From assembly GCA_910589555.1 (NCBI GenBank), contig CAJUTE010000014.1, forward strand, positions 1 to 53,438: a DNA stretch of 53,438 nt, read 5' to 3'. This DNA is from an uncultured Muribaculum sp. GTDB taxonomy: Bacteria; Bacteroidota; Bacteroidia; Bacteroidales; Muribaculaceae. Below the pieces are notes generated by a model. It made no database searches and was not told the origin of the DNA. It saw nothing but the letters and a program-made list of their open reading frames with translations. Below are positions 8,850 to 15,985 of the stretch, piece by piece. Every line of letters starts with the position of its first letter. Within the stretch, counting starts at the first letter, position 1. The translations under genes and the position numbers were made by a program.

Positions 8850-9478
8850 CGTGAATTACGGTTAAATGAGTCGCTGAACAGGGTGCGGTTCAGAAGTGAG
8901 CGTCCCAGTGTGATTTCATCGGTATACTCGATCTCGTTGCCCACCGATACTCCTCGGGCAAGTTGAGTGATTTTGACCGGAGTGGCGCCAAGCTGGCGGT
9001 ATATATAGAAATTGGTGGTCTCACCCTCCATGGTGGCGCTCAGCGCGAGAATCACTTCATTTACCGTGCCTGACTTTACGCGTTCCACGAGCGAGGCAAT
9101 CTCAAGGTCCGACGGTCCGATACCATCCATTGGTGAAATCAATCCTCCGAGCACATGATAAATGCCGGTGTATTGACCGGTGTTTTCAAAGAGCATCACG
9201 TCCTTTACGCTTTCAACCACACACACGGTCGATGTGTCGCGTGAGGGATTGGAGCATATAGGGCACACATCGGTCTCCGATATATTGTGGCACACGGTGC
9301 AGTAGCGTATGCCTTTGCGAAGGTTTATGATAGCCTCGCCGAGCGACTGTCCCATCTTCTCATCCTGACGCAGAATGTGGAGCGCAAGGCGCAATGCGGT
9401 TTTTCTGCCTATTCCCGGCAGTCGCGAAAGCTCGTTTACAGCGGTTTCGAGTAGGGTAGATGCGTATTCCTGTTCCAT
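8846..9478 (-). CDS. recR: recombination mediator protein RecR
   Basis: RecR works with RecO/RecF to load RecA at single-strand gaps. The 210-residue protein has the N-terminal helix-hairpin-helix (L-S-R-L-P-G-I-G-R-K-T-A), a C4 zinc finger (Y-C-T-V-C-H-N followed by C-P-I-C-S-N), a Toprim domain beginning at V-C-V-V-E-S-V-K-D-V, and a C-terminal Walker-B-like helix with G-V-S-V-G-N-E-I-E-Y. Start ATG at 9478 is preceded by a good promoter at 9489-9519. It is translationally coupled to a GNAT gene. Confidence 0.95.
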   Translation of the reverse strand: MEQEYASTLLETAVNELSRLPGIGRKTALRLALHILRQDEKMGQSLGEAIINLRKGIRYCTVCHNISETDVCPICSNPSRDTSTVCVVESVKDVMLFENTGQYTGIYHVLGGLISPMDGIGPSDLEIASLVERVKSGTVNEVILALSATMEGETTNFYIYRQLGATPVKITQLARGVSVGNEIEYTDEITLGRSLLNRTLFSDSFNRNSR

Positions 9479-9488
9479 AATTATAATG

Positions 9489-9519
9489 TAAAGTTAGCTC
9501 AAAACAATGAACGTGACAA
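9489..9519 (-). promoter_or_regulatory. promoter of recR
   Basis: Minus-strand TTG (9517-9519), 20-nt spacer, TAACTTTA (9489-9496). It lies just upstream of the recR ATG, so the leader would be only a few nucleotides long. Confidence 0.6.
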
Positions 9520-9571
9520 GATGTAGAACGTAATTTTCTTAATTTTGCTTTTTACATTGTCATTAAATGCT

Positions 9572-9579
9572 TAATTTTG
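9572..9579 (+). promoter_or_regulatory. -7 box candidate for panC
   Basis: TAATTTTG at 9572-9579 matches TAnnTTTG and lies 32 nt before the panC ATG. A second identical box is at 9540-9547. Neither has a TTG at the normal 19-20 nt distance, so only the -7 element is supported. Confidence 0.45.
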
Positions 9580-9611
9580 CGTGTTGAAAGCAAAATTTGC
9601 TCATATAAACA

Positions 9612-10460
9612 ATGGAAATTATACGTAAAGTCGATGAACTTAAGAGCGCGCTTTCCGCTGCGAAGGCTGCCGGAAAAAGCGTGGGGCTCGTTCCCACGAT
9701 GGGCGCTCTTCATGCCGGACACGTGTCGCTGATTGACCGTGCCCGCTCAGAAAACGATGTAGTCGTTGTAAGTGTATTTGTAAATCCTACACAATTTAAT
9801 AACCCTGAAGATTTGCGCACATATCCCCGCACCGAGGAAGCCGATTGTGCCAAACTCGAAGCCGCAGGCGTGGACTACGCATTCATCCCCACGGTAGAGG
9901 AGATGTATCCGCAGCCAGACACACGTGTGTTTGATCTCGGTCCTGTAGCCGATGTCATGGAGGGAAAGATGCGTCCGGGACATTTCAACGGTGTGGCTCA
10001 GGTGGTGAGCAAGCTTTTCGCTATGGTGGAGCCGACACGCGCATACTTTGGAGAAAAGGACTTCCAGCAGATCGCCGTCATCCGCCGCATGGTCGAGCTT
10101 GAAGGTTTTGACCTTGAAATCGTTCCATGCCCCATAAAGCGTGAGGATGACGGGCTTGCCCTCAGCTCCCGCAATGTGCGTCTCAATCCGGAACAGCGTG
10201 CCATCGCTCCCAAGATTCATAAGGTGCTTGCCGAAAGCGTAGGCTGGGCTCCAGAAGCATCGGTAGAGACCGTTAAAACCCGCGTGGTTGATGACATAAA
10301 CGCTTATCCCGGAATGGAAGTGGAGTATTACGAGATTGTGAACGGATATGATATGCAGCCTATTTCCGATTGGTCGGAGACTGACTATGCCGTGGGCTGT
10401 GTAACCGTGAACGTAGGCGATGTAAGACTCATTGATAACATTAAATATACTACGAAATGA
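9612..10460 (+). CDS. panC: pantothenate synthetase (pantoate--beta-alanine ligase)
   Basis: ATP-dependent condensation of pantoate and beta-alanine, the last step of vitamin B5 synthesis. The 282-residue length is standard. Class-I adenylyl-transferase signatures are visible: P-T-M-G-A-L-H-A-G-H (HIGH-like) near residue 29, F-V-N-P-T-Q-F, F-G-E-K-D-F-Q-Q, and the KMSKS-like L-S-S-R-N-V-R-L. It overlaps panD by 4 nt, so the beta-alanine-making enzyme and the enzyme that uses it are translationally coupled. Confidence 0.97.
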   Translation: MEIIRKVDELKSALSAAKAAGKSVGLVPTMGALHAGHVSLIDRARSENDVVVVSVFVNPTQFNNPEDLRTYPRTEEADCAKLEAAGVDYAFIPTVEEMYPQPDTRVFDLGPVADVMEGKMRPGHFNGVAQVVSKLFAMVEPTRAYFGEKDFQQIAVIRRMVELEGFDLEIVPCPIKREDDGLALSSRNVRLNPEQRAIAPKIHKVLAESVGWAPEASVETVKTRVVDDINAYPGMEVEYYEIVNGYDMQPISDWSETDYAVGCVTVNVGDVRLIDNIKYTTK

Positions 10461-10813
10461 TGCAGGTTGAAGTGGTGAAATCAAAGATTCACCGTGTTAC
10501 GGTTACCGAAAGCAATCTTGCTTATATCGGCAGTATAACCATTGATGAGGACTTGATGGACGCGGCTAATATCATAGCCGGAGAGAGAGTGTATATCGTC
10601 AACAACAATAATGGAGAGCGGTTTGACACCTACACAATCCCGGGTGAACGAGGATCAGGCATGATATGCCTCAACGGGGCGGCGGCACGTAAGGTGCAGC
10701 CGGGCGATGTGGTGATCATCATGAGCTATGCCACAATGCCGTTTGAGGAAGCGAAGACCTTTAAGCCGGCGGTGATTTTCCCTGACACAGCTACCAATCG
10801 ACTGGTCAATTAA
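10457..10813 (+). CDS. panD: aspartate 1-decarboxylase precursor
   Basis: Makes beta-alanine from L-aspartate with a pyruvoyl cofactor formed by self-cleavage. The cleavage pair G-S is visible in A-Y-I-G-S-I-T. Two ATGs stand in tandem (10457 and 10460). Starting at the second puts the pair at G24-S25, the canonical position; starting at the first puts it at 25-26. Other family marks are K-x-K-I-H-R-V (catalytic K and H), the G-E-R-G-S-G segment and L-N-G-A-A-A-R-K-V-Q-P-G-D. Length 117-118 residues is normal. The first ATG overlaps the panC stop as ATGA. Confidence 0.96.
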   Translation: MMQVEVVKSKIHRVTVTESNLAYIGSITIDEDLMDAANIIAGERVYIVNNNNGERFDTYTIPGERGSGMICLNGAAARKVQPGDVVIIMSYATMPFEEAKTFKPAVIFPDTATNRLVN

Positions 10814-10845
10814 AATAATTAACGAAACGAATATCTCAATCATAT

Positions 10846-12177
10846 ATGTTTGAAAATCTTAGCGAAAGACTTGAACGTAGTTTCAAGATGTTGAAAGGCG
10901 AAGGCCGTATCACTGAAATTAATGTTGCCGAAACATTGAAAGATGTTCGTCGCGCTCTTCTTGATGCCGACGTTAACTATAAAGTCGCAAAACAATTCAC
11001 TGACACGGTTAAAGCCAAAGCCCTTGGACAGAACGTGATCAATGCCATTAAGCCGAGTGAACTTATGATTAAGATAGTTCACGATGAGCTTACCACATTG
11101 ATGGGCGGCGAGACCGCGCAGATTAACCTGAGCGGAAATCCTACCGTGATATTGATGTCGGGTCTGCAAGGTTCCGGTAAGACTACAATGTCAGGTAAGC
11201 TTGCTAAAAAGCTCAAGAGTGAAAAGGGGCGTCGTCCTCTTCTTGTTGCAGGCGACGTGTACCGTCCTGCCGCTATCGAGCAGTTGAAAGTGCTTGGAGA
11301 GCAGATTGAGGTGCCTGTATATACCGAGGAGGGCAACAACAATCCTGTGCAGATTGCGGAAAATGCCATCCGTTATGCCAAGGCTAACCATTTTGACCTC
11401 GTGATCGTCGACACCGCCGGTCGTCTTGCTGTCGATGAGGCGATGATGAAAGAGATCGAGGCTATCAAGAAGGCTGTAAAACCACAGGAAACTCTCTTCG
11501 TGGTCGATTCAATGACCGGTCAGGATGCTGTGAACACGGCAAAGGAGTTCAATGACCGCCTTGACTTTGACGGCGTTGTCCTCACCAAGCTCGACGGTGA
11601 CACCCGTGGTGGTGCCGCTCTATCTATCCGCACCGTGGTGACGAAGCCCATCAAGTTTGTGGGTACCGGTGAAAAGCTTGACGCGCTCGACTATTTCCAC
11701 CCGTCGCGTATGGCTGACCGTATCCTCGGAATGGGTGACATCGTGACCCTCGTGGAGAAGGCGCAGCAGCAGTTTGACATGAAGCAGGCTGCCGAGCTTG
11801 AACGTAAATTCTCCAAGAACCAATTCAACTTCAACGACTTCTATAATCAGATACAGCAGATTAAGAAACTTGGAAACATCAAGGATATCGCTGCGATGAT
11901 TCCCGGTGTGGGTAAGGCTATAAAGGATGTCGACATTGACGATGACGCATTCAAGAGCATCGAGGCGGTGATACGCTCAATGACCGAAAAGGAGCGCACT
12001 CACCCCGATATCATCGATGCAAGCCGTCGTCGCCGTATTGCCGCCGGTTCAGGAACCTCGCTTCAGGAGGTGAACCGCATCCTGAAGAATTTCGAGGATA
12101 TGCGCAAGATCATGAAGTCGGCTATGAACATGAAGGCTAACCCCATGAAGATGATGCGCAATATGCGCCGTCGATAA
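10846..12177 (+). CDS. ffh: signal recognition particle GTPase Ffh (SRP54)
   Basis: Protein subunit of SRP; binds signal sequences of nascent membrane proteins with 4.5S RNA and delivers them to FtsY. The 443 residues comprise an N domain (to about 85), a G domain with P-loop G-L-Q-G-S-G-K-T-T, D-T-A-G-R-L and T-K-L-D-G-D-T-R-G-G-A-A, and a methionine-rich M domain from about 300 ending in a basic M-M-R-N-M-R-R-R tail. The motif T-H-P-D-I-I-D-A-S-R-R-R-R-I-A-A-G-S-G is the RNA-binding segment. It lies 32 nt after panD and is possibly read through from panC. The 4.5S RNA gene was not found in the window. Confidence 0.97.
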   Translation: MFENLSERLERSFKMLKGEGRITEINVAETLKDVRRALLDADVNYKVAKQFTDTVKAKALGQNVINAIKPSELMIKIVHDELTTLMGGETAQINLSGNPTVILMSGLQGSGKTTMSGKLAKKLKSEKGRRPLLVAGDVYRPAAIEQLKVLGEQIEVPVYTEEGNNNPVQIAENAIRYAKANHFDLVIVDTAGRLAVDEAMMKEIEAIKKAVKPQETLFVVDSMTGQDAVNTAKEFNDRLDFDGVVLTKLDGDTRGGAALSIRTVVTKPIKFVGTGEKLDALDYFHPSRMADRILGMGDIVTLVEKAQQQFDMKQAAELERKFSKNQFNFNDFYNQIQQIKKLGNIKDIAAMIPGVGKAIKDVDIDDDAFKSIEAVIRSMTEKERTHPDIIDASRRRRIAAGSGTSLQEVNRILKNFEDMRKIMKSAMNMKANPMKMMRNMRRR

Positions 12178-12194
12178 TCATTTCTGAAAAATAT

Positions 12195-12959
12195 ATGGAC
12201 AAGAGCATAACCGTGAACGGCGCCAAGGTACACTATACCGACAATGGCGAAGGAAAACCAATCGTGCTTATGCACGGCTGGGGGTGTGACACCACCACTC
12301 TGGCAAGTATTGAAAAGGTGGCTCTTGAATCCCGCAGGGTGATTAATATCGATTTTCCCGGTCATGGCAAATCGCCCGAACCTCCTGAGGTGTGGGGTGT
12401 GGAGGAGTATACTCAGGTTCTGGAGGAGATTGTGAAAGCCGAGCAGCTGGAGCATCCATCGTTGCTCGGTCACTCTTTCGGAGGCAGGGTGGGAATTCTC
12501 TATAGCTCACGCCATCATGATGTCGACAAGCTCATTCTTGTCGATGCTGCCGGCATAAAGCCTAAAAGATCGGCGAAATACTATCTTAAGGTGTACTCTT
12601 TCAAGTTGATGAAGCGATGGCTCTATCTCACCCTCGGCAAGAAGGAAGCTGAGGCTCGGCTCGACGCTATGCGCGCCAAGGCTGGATCGAGCGATTATGC
12701 CAATGCGACTCCCCGCATGAGGGCTATTCTAAGCAAGGTGGTGAATGAAGACTTGAAGTCGGTGATTCCATCGATAACAGCTTCTACGCTTCTTATTTGG
12801 GGAGAGAATGATACGGCTACACCTATAAGTGATGCCCGTTACATGGAAGCCCATATCCCCGGAGCGGGTCTTGTGGCGTTTCCCGGTTGCGGACATTACA
12901 GCTTTCTTGATAATCCAATGCAGTTTGCTGCTGTGCTTCGCAGTTTTCTTAATTCCTGA
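12195..12959 (+). CDS. alpha/beta-fold hydrolase
   Basis: A 254-residue alpha/beta hydrolase with an intact triad. The nucleophile elbow is G-H-S-F-G-G (about residues 95-100), the acid is probably the Asp of W-G-E-N-D-T-A, and the base is the His of G-C-G-H-Y-S-F-L-D. The oxyanion region is M-H-G-W-G-C-D. No signal peptide, so cytoplasmic. It ends 12 nt before the MurF-like gene and starts 17 nt after ffh. Close packing with a MurF-like and a Ddl-like ligase suggests it acts on the product or substrate of that small pathway, for instance as an esterase or amidase; this is inference from context only. Confidence 0.8.
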   Translation: MDKSITVNGAKVHYTDNGEGKPIVLMHGWGCDTTTLASIEKVALESRRVINIDFPGHGKSPEPPEVWGVEEYTQVLEEIVKAEQLEHPSLLGHSFGGRVGILYSSRHHDVDKLILVDAAGIKPKRSAKYYLKVYSFKLMKRWLYLTLGKKEAEARLDAMRAKAGSSDYANATPRMRAILSKVVNEDLKSVIPSITASTLLIWGENDTATPISDARYMEAHIPGAGLVAFPGCGHYSFLDNPMQFAAVLRSFLNS

Positions 12960-12971
12960 CCTTTACAACAC

Positions 12972-14561
12972 ATGGCTGTTTTATTTATAATAATAGCATT
13001 ATTCGCGCTTGGCAATATGCTGCTTGAATACAAGCGCGATCTTATGATGATGCAGCAGAACTCCTATCGCCGTGAGCGGTACATGAAGTGGCTCTCTACA
13101 AGCGGCGACACGACTTCCATCATACGCCTTTGCGGAATGGGGGCGTTTCTTTTCTCTTTGGTCGCTTTCGCATCGGAACTGCTCGGAATGGTGGTGATCA
13201 TCGCGTTTGACTGTTTCTGCGGCACCCGTCTGCTGAGTGCCCGATACAAGAAACCGCTCGTGTGGACTGCACGTGCCAAGCGCATATTTTCAGTGATGTG
13301 TGTGTTGTCGGCATTGATTATCGCTCTTGTGGCGATTTTCTATGGCGATGCCTCTCTTAAACGAATCGCGTTTTTGGTTGCCGTGTGTGCGACGGGACTA
13401 TATGCGGCCTCCCACGTGGTGATAATGGCGGCGGTGGCTCTGTTGCAGCCTGTGGAGAAGCACATCAACAAAGGATATTATGATGACGCCGCACGCATAT
13501 TGAATGGCGTGCAGGGGTTGAAGGTCATAGGCATCACAGGCAGTTATGGCAAAACAAGCACAAAGCACTATCTCAACCGCATCCTTTGCGAGCAGTTCAA
13601 TGTGCTGATGACCCCCGGAAGTTATAATACAACGATGGGTGTGATACGCACGGTGCGTGAGATGATGCAGCCCTATACGGAGATTTTTATCTGTGAGATG
13701 GGCGCGAAGAACGTGGGCGACATAAAAGAGATATGCGATCTGGTTCATCCGTCAATAGGAATCGTCACTGCCGTGGGTGAGCAGCATCTTGAATCGTTCA
13801 AGAGTATCGAGAATGTGCAACGCACTAAATTTGAGCTGATCGATTCGCTGCCTTCCGATGGAGTAGCCTTCGTCAACAATGATTTCCCCTTTGTGGCAAA
13901 TCGTGGCGTTGATAATGTGGAGTGCCACCGTTATTCTATAGCTCAAGGAAACGGCGGGGAATACTTTGTCAAGTCGATGGTGTTTTCGGCAGACGGTACT
14001 GACTTCACGCTTTCGACACCCGCTGGCGAATATGACTTCCACACTCGGCTCATAGGTGAGTTCAATATCTCCAACCTCATACCGGCGATTGCTGTAGCGA
14101 TCTATCTTGGTATGAATATTGAAAAAATAAAATATGCCGTGAGCCGCATTGAGCAGGTGGAGCATCGTCTGAGCCTGAAACGCATCCCAGGTTCCTATAC
14201 CATAATCGATGATGCTTTCAACTCCAATCCTGATGGCTCGAGAATGGCGCTCGACGTGCTTGCCTCGATGACCGGAGGTAAAAAATTTGTCATCACTCCC
14301 GGAATGATTGAGTTGGGTGAAAAACAGTATGAGTATAACAAACGCCTCGGTGAAAAGATAGCCGGGTCGGTGGATGAGGCTATCATCGTGGGACAATATA
14401 ACCATGACGCGATCATGGACGGCCTCCTTGCAGGAAATATGGAGCCAACCCGCATACATGCCGTAGCCACCTTCACGGATGCCTACACCCTCCTCACCAA
14501 AATGGCAGGGTCAGGAGACTATGTTTTGTTGGAAAATGACCTTCCCGACACCTTTAAATAG
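12972..14561 (+). CDS. membrane-anchored MurF-like Mur ligase
   Basis: A 529-residue ATP-dependent amide ligase fused to an N-terminal membrane region. Hydrophobic helices lie at about 2-18, 53-80, 105-123 and 131-156. The Mur ligase core then starts: P-loop G-I-T-G-S-Y-G-K-T-S-T with K194, the substrate loop T-P-G-S-Y-N-T-T-M-G, E-M-G-A-K-N-V-G-D-I, the carbamate/Mg region G-E-Q-H-L-E, and C-terminal D-D-A-F-N-S-N-P-D-G and P-G-M-I-E-L-G. These are MurF (D-Ala-D-Ala adding enzyme) signatures, but canonical MurF is soluble and about 450 residues. It lies between a hydrolase gene and a Ddl-like gene. It may be an alternative enzyme joining a dipeptide to a membrane-linked acceptor, rather than the housekeeping murF. 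Confidence 0.8.
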   Translation: MAVLFIIIALFALGNMLLEYKRDLMMMQQNSYRRERYMKWLSTSGDTTSIIRLCGMGAFLFSLVAFASELLGMVVIIAFDCFCGTRLLSARYKKPLVWTARAKRIFSVMCVLSALIIALVAIFYGDASLKRIAFLVAVCATGLYAASHVVIMAAVALLQPVEKHINKGYYDDAARILNGVQGLKVIGITGSYGKTSTKHYLNRILCEQFNVLMTPGSYNTTMGVIRTVREMMQPYTEIFICEMGAKNVGDIKEICDLVHPSIGIVTAVGEQHLESFKSIENVQRTKFELIDSLPSDGVAFVNNDFPFVANRGVDNVECHRYSIAQGNGGEYFVKSMVFSADGTDFTLSTPAGEYDFHTRLIGEFNISNLIPAIAVAIYLGMNIEKIKYAVSRIEQVEHRLSLKRIPGSYTIIDDAFNSNPDGSRMALDVLASMTGGKKFVITPGMIELGEKQYEYNKRLGEKIAGSVDEAIIVGQYNHDAIMDGLLAGNMEPTRIHAVATFTDAYTLLTKMAGSGDYVLLENDLPDTFK

Positions 14562-14585
14562 ACTTTTACAAAATAAAAATATAGA

Positions 14586-15770
14586 ATGAAAACTAACATA
14601 GGAGTATTCTTTGGCGGACGAAGCACCGAGCATGAGATATCGGTGATTTCTGCATCTCAGGCTATGCACGCCATTGATAGAGAGAAGTTTGACGTAACCC
14701 CGATATACATTACTAAGCAAGGTAAGTGGTTCACCGGTGATGCACTTTTTGATGTGGCAAACTACCGAAATATACCTGAACTCCTCAAAAAATGTGAGGA
14801 AGTGTATATGGAACCATCCTACGGTGACTATAATTTATATCGCAAGCAGAAGAAAATGTTTGGTAGCCAAGTGGTTACTAAACTTGATGTAGTCATTCCA
14901 GTGCTTCATGGCAGCAATGGGGAGGATGGCATCTTTGAGGGTGTGCTTGAGTCGATAGGCATTCCGTTTGCAGGTTGCGACACGCTTGCCAGCGCCAACG
15001 GAATGGATAAAATCACCATGAAGATGATTCTGCAAGCCTGTGATATTCCGGTAGTTGACTATGTGTGGTTCACTGATAAGGAGTGGTATGCCAAGTGTGA
15101 TGAGATAATAAATCGCATCGAGGAGAAGCTGGGTTATCCCGTTATTGTGAAGCCGGCTAATCTCGGGTCGAGTGTCGGCATCAGCCGTGTAGCCAATCGT
15201 GAAGAACTCATTGAAAAAGTGGAAGTTGCCGAAAAATATTCCACTCGTTTAATAGTTGAGCACATGGTAGATAACTTGAAGGAGATAAACTGTTCGGTGC
15301 TCGGTGACTGCGATGACTATCAGACCTCGGTATGTGAAGAGCCCATCAAAAGCGGTGCCATCCTTTCTTATGAAGACAAGTATATGGGCGGCACTAAGAG
15401 TGCTAAAGGTATGCAAGCGTCGCAAAAGCGTATTCCCGCCGATTTGCCAGTGGAGATGAGCGACCGCATCCGTTTCCTTGCCGGTGAGACATTCCGGGTT
15501 CTATCGTGTCACGGTGTGAGCCGCGTGGATGTCATAGTAGATGCTGACACTAATGAGATATATGTCAATGAGATAAATACCATTCCGGGATCACTGTCGT
15601 TCTATCTTTGGGAAGCTACCGGCATTCCGTTTGATAAGCTGATGGAGAAGCTGGTGTCGCTTGCCCTCAAGCGTAAGAGAGAGCAGGGCTTGAAGACTGT
15701 AAGTTATGACCAAAACATTTTCAGCCTCGGCGGTGGTGTAAAGGGCGCTAAAGGAGCCAAGGCGAAATAG
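14586..15770 (+). CDS. D-alanine--D-alanine ligase family protein (divergent Ddl)
   Basis: A 394-residue ATP-grasp ligase of the Ddl family. Visible parts are the N-terminal F-F-G-G-R-S-T-E-H-E-I-S-V-I-S, V-L-H-G-S-N-G-E-D-G, the ATP loop K-P-A-N-L-G-S-S-V-G-I, and the catalytic R-V-D-V-I-V-D with E-I-N-T-I-P-G-S-L. The usual Ddl ending is E-x-N-T-x-P-G-(F/M)-T; here NTIPGSLSFYLWE replaces it, and the omega loop (Y-E-D-K-Y-M-G-G-T-K-S-A-K-G) is unlike E. coli DdlB. I recall this variant from a subfamily in Bacteroidota and Clostridia that sits beside MurF-like ligases. It lies 24 nt after the MurF-like gene. D-Ala-D-Ala synthesis is possible, but another D-amino dipeptide is as likely. Confidence 0.8.
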   Translation: MKTNIGVFFGGRSTEHEISVISASQAMHAIDREKFDVTPIYITKQGKWFTGDALFDVANYRNIPELLKKCEEVYMEPSYGDYNLYRKQKKMFGSQVVTKLDVVIPVLHGSNGEDGIFEGVLESIGIPFAGCDTLASANGMDKITMKMILQACDIPVVDYVWFTDKEWYAKCDEIINRIEEKLGYPVIVKPANLGSSVGISRVANREELIEKVEVAEKYSTRLIVEHMVDNLKEINCSVLGDCDDYQTSVCEEPIKSGAILSYEDKYMGGTKSAKGMQASQKRIPADLPVEMSDRIRFLAGETFRVLSCHGVSRVDVIVDADTNEIYVNEINTIPGSLSFYLWEATGIPFDKLMEKLVSLALKRKREQGLKTVSYDQNIFSLGGGVKGAKGAKAK

Positions 15771-15795
15771 GATAATAAGTCCAAGTTACCTGATT

Positions 15796-15849
15796 AGACC
15801 AATTAGACCAATTGGACCAATTGGTCCAATTGGTCCAATTATTCTAATT
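15796..15849. repeat. mirrored array of six 9-bp units
   Basis: Consecutive 9-mers AGACCAATT, AGACCAATT, GGACCAATT, GGTCCAATT, GGTCCAATT, ATTCTAATT. The first three and last three are approximate inverted complements, so the whole block (about 15793-15851) is a near-perfect palindrome centred on GGACCAATTGGTCC (15814-15827). It can fold as one long hairpin in RNA or a cruciform in DNA. It lies 26 nt after the Ddl-like stop. It could be a terminator or mRNA-stabilising stem for the upstream unit, or a multi-site protein-binding region. Confidence 0.8.
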
Positions 15850-15870
15850 AGCTGCTGGTATGTAGCATTT

Positions 15871-15906
15871 TACGGCATCAATGGGAGAATTCCCATTGGT
15901 GTCGTA
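15871..15906. terminator. 16-bp stem-loop, possible terminator
   Basis: Left arm TACGGCATCAATGGGA (15871-15886), loop GAAT, right arm TCCCATTGGTGTCGTA (15891-15906). All 16 positions pair, two of them G-T. No T-run follows on the plus strand; on the minus strand the hairpin is followed by AAAATGC. It probably separates the Ddl unit from the BlaI operon, but it could also belong to the control region. Confidence 0.5.
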
Positions 15907-15910
15907 ACTA

Positions 15911-15951
15911 TTAACTATAGTTAATTAACTAAAAGTATTAGTTTAAACTAA
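15911..15951 (+). promoter_or_regulatory. cluster of three palindromes, candidate BlaI-type operators
   Basis: Three perfect dyads precede the thioredoxin-BlaI-M56 operon: TTAACTATAGTTAA (15911-15924), AGTTAATTAACT (15919-15930) and TTAGTTTAAACTAA (15938-15951). They share ACTA/TAGT or AACT/AGTT half-sites. The last one covers the -33 region of the promoter whose -7 box is at 15963-15970. BlaI/MecI repressors bind short dyads as dimers at their own promoter. Assignment to this BlaI is inferred from position. Confidence 0.55.
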
Positions 15952-15962
15952 AGTTTATAGTT

Positions 15963-15970
15963 TATATTTG
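15963..15970 (+). promoter_or_regulatory. -7 box of the thioredoxin-BlaI-M56 operon
   Basis: TATATTTG fits TAnnTTTG exactly. The -33 element is poor (TTT at 15942-15944, 18-nt spacer) and lies inside the palindrome at 15938-15951, as expected for a repressible promoter. The ATG at 15986 is 15 nt downstream. The TTG at 15968 is part of this box, not a start codon. Confidence 0.55.
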
Positions 15971-15985
15971 CAATATATAAAATAT

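Noticed and set aside
9747..10484. 245-codon open frame opposite panC
   Set aside because: Shadow of panC codon bias; panC has full family motifs on the plus strand.
14586..15770. Naming the ATP-grasp ligase ddl or a van ligase
   Set aside because: Family is clear, but omega-loop and C-terminal motifs differ from DdlB and from VanA-type enzymes; no VanX/VanH partners.
15796..15849. CRISPR-like short repeat array
   Set aside because: Units are 9 bp and contiguous, half of them inverted, with no spacers and no cas genes.
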